Below the pieces are notes generated by a model, which searched no databases, had not been told where the DNA came from, and was given only the letters and a program-made list of their open reading frames with translations. A stretch of 64,000 bases of DNA, taken from the NCBI GenBank assembly GCA_964059195.1, contig CAXKWD010000008.1:43887502-43951501 (forward strand). The letters are read 5' to 3'. The DNA is from Ectobius pallidus. Its lineage: Eukaryota > Arthropoda > Insecta > Blattodea > Ectobiidae. The translations under genes and the position numbers were made by a program. The number at the start of each line of letters is the position of its first letter. Position 1 is the stretch's first letter. Positions 63,691 through 64,000 of this stretch are shown one piece after another.

Positions 63691-64000
63691 CTTCAAATCA
63701 AAACTTTAAATCAAAACATGATACAATGTCATAAACTATTAGGCTATACCTGTATCTCAGGCATTCCATTGTAACGGGTGTTACAGTTGGACAGTTAAAT
63801 ATACATATTTTGAGAATAAAAAAACAATTTATCAAAATCTCATTGTTTACAAAAGATAGCTCTTACTTTTGTGTTTACTATCAGATATTATTTCCTAAAA
63901 TAAAACTTTTCCCAGTATTTGAAATATTAAAAAAACATGCTGTAACGGGTGTTACATAAATGCAACCCACTTGTTGAGGTAGATGGTGAAAATCAATAAA
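63691..64000. other. Motif-bearing sequence at window edge (GTAACGGGTGTTAC)
   Basis: GTAACGGGTGTTAC lies at 63771-63784 and 63942-63955, the first followed by AGTTGGACAG, as the D motif is followed by ATTTGGACAG at 58110. It may be the interior of D or a related element continuing beyond the window. Confidence 0.55.

Larger units (their letters stand above)
49753..64000. mobile_element. Element 'D' (Sola-like), left end at 49753, right end not found
   Basis: GGGTCATTCTCCAAAAATGG is preceded by ATAG. Motif GTGACGGGTGTGAC occurs at 50032 (split by hAT-1), 58276, 58464, 61551 (inverted) and 61692 (one mismatch). Related GTAACGGGTGTTAC occurs at 63771 and 63942. The interval contains hAT-1, a SINE with element C, another SINE, and hAT-3 with element E. 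The right terminus lies outside the window or is lost, so the end given is the window limit. Confidence 0.55.

Overview
The window is invertebrate (probably arthropod) nuclear DNA. It is AT-rich, intron-style sequence made almost entirely of nested transposable elements. Evidence for a metazoan includes PHD-finger and esterase LINEs, tRNA-derived SINEs, BED-type hAT, pogo, PIF/Harbinger, DUF4817-type mariner and Penelope-like GIY-YIG sequences, GT splice donors after plausible first exons, and a strong excess of the hexamer GGCCTA. There is no bacterial gene organisation. I could not identify the species.

Layout. 0-9.6 kb: a pogo-like MITE, a SINE/minisatellite composite, then a 6.9-kb element (2341-9222) with a decayed large transposase, containing a LINE fragment and a second motif-bearing piece. 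9.8-15.5 kb: a transposon whose core is a 2.8-kb palindrome of tandem repeats, with remnants of further transposon proteins. 15.5-22.3 kb: a second transposase pseudogene broken by a hAT (itself carrying a mariner) and by a 1.3-kb element, followed by three LINE fragments. 23.8-24.6 kb: a small hAT. 25.2-28.1 kb: a 2.9-kb palindromic element. 28.4-34.0 kb: a mariner-like transposase split by a Harbinger that contains a second Harbinger, a SINE, a hAT and a pogo MITE. 34-36 kb: minisatellite and repeats. 36.1-42.3 kb: a nearly complete LINE inside a SINE. 42.5-45.3 kb: a MITE and a LINE fragment. 45.7-46.6 kb: two divergent candidate host first exons, the only likely host-gene sequence. 47-49.7 kb: repeats and MITEs. 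49.7-64 kb: a very deep transposon nest.

Main result. Several elements share GRGTCATTC-like ends and exact 4-bp target duplications. They are linked to a large, still-uncharacterised DDD-type transposase family, for which the Sola superfamily is my leading but unproven assignment. Each element carries multiple internal copies of its own 12-14-bp motif. The motifs of different elements look like diverged versions of one another: CATGGAGGTGAC, CATGTGGATGAC, CCAGGAGAGTGAT, GTGACGGGTGTGAC, GTAACGGGTGTTAC and GTTACGGGTGGGAC. This looks like a radiation of transposase-recognition codes. Many insertion boundaries are confirmed by target duplications and, in several cases, by restored reading frames or an empty paralogous site in the same window.
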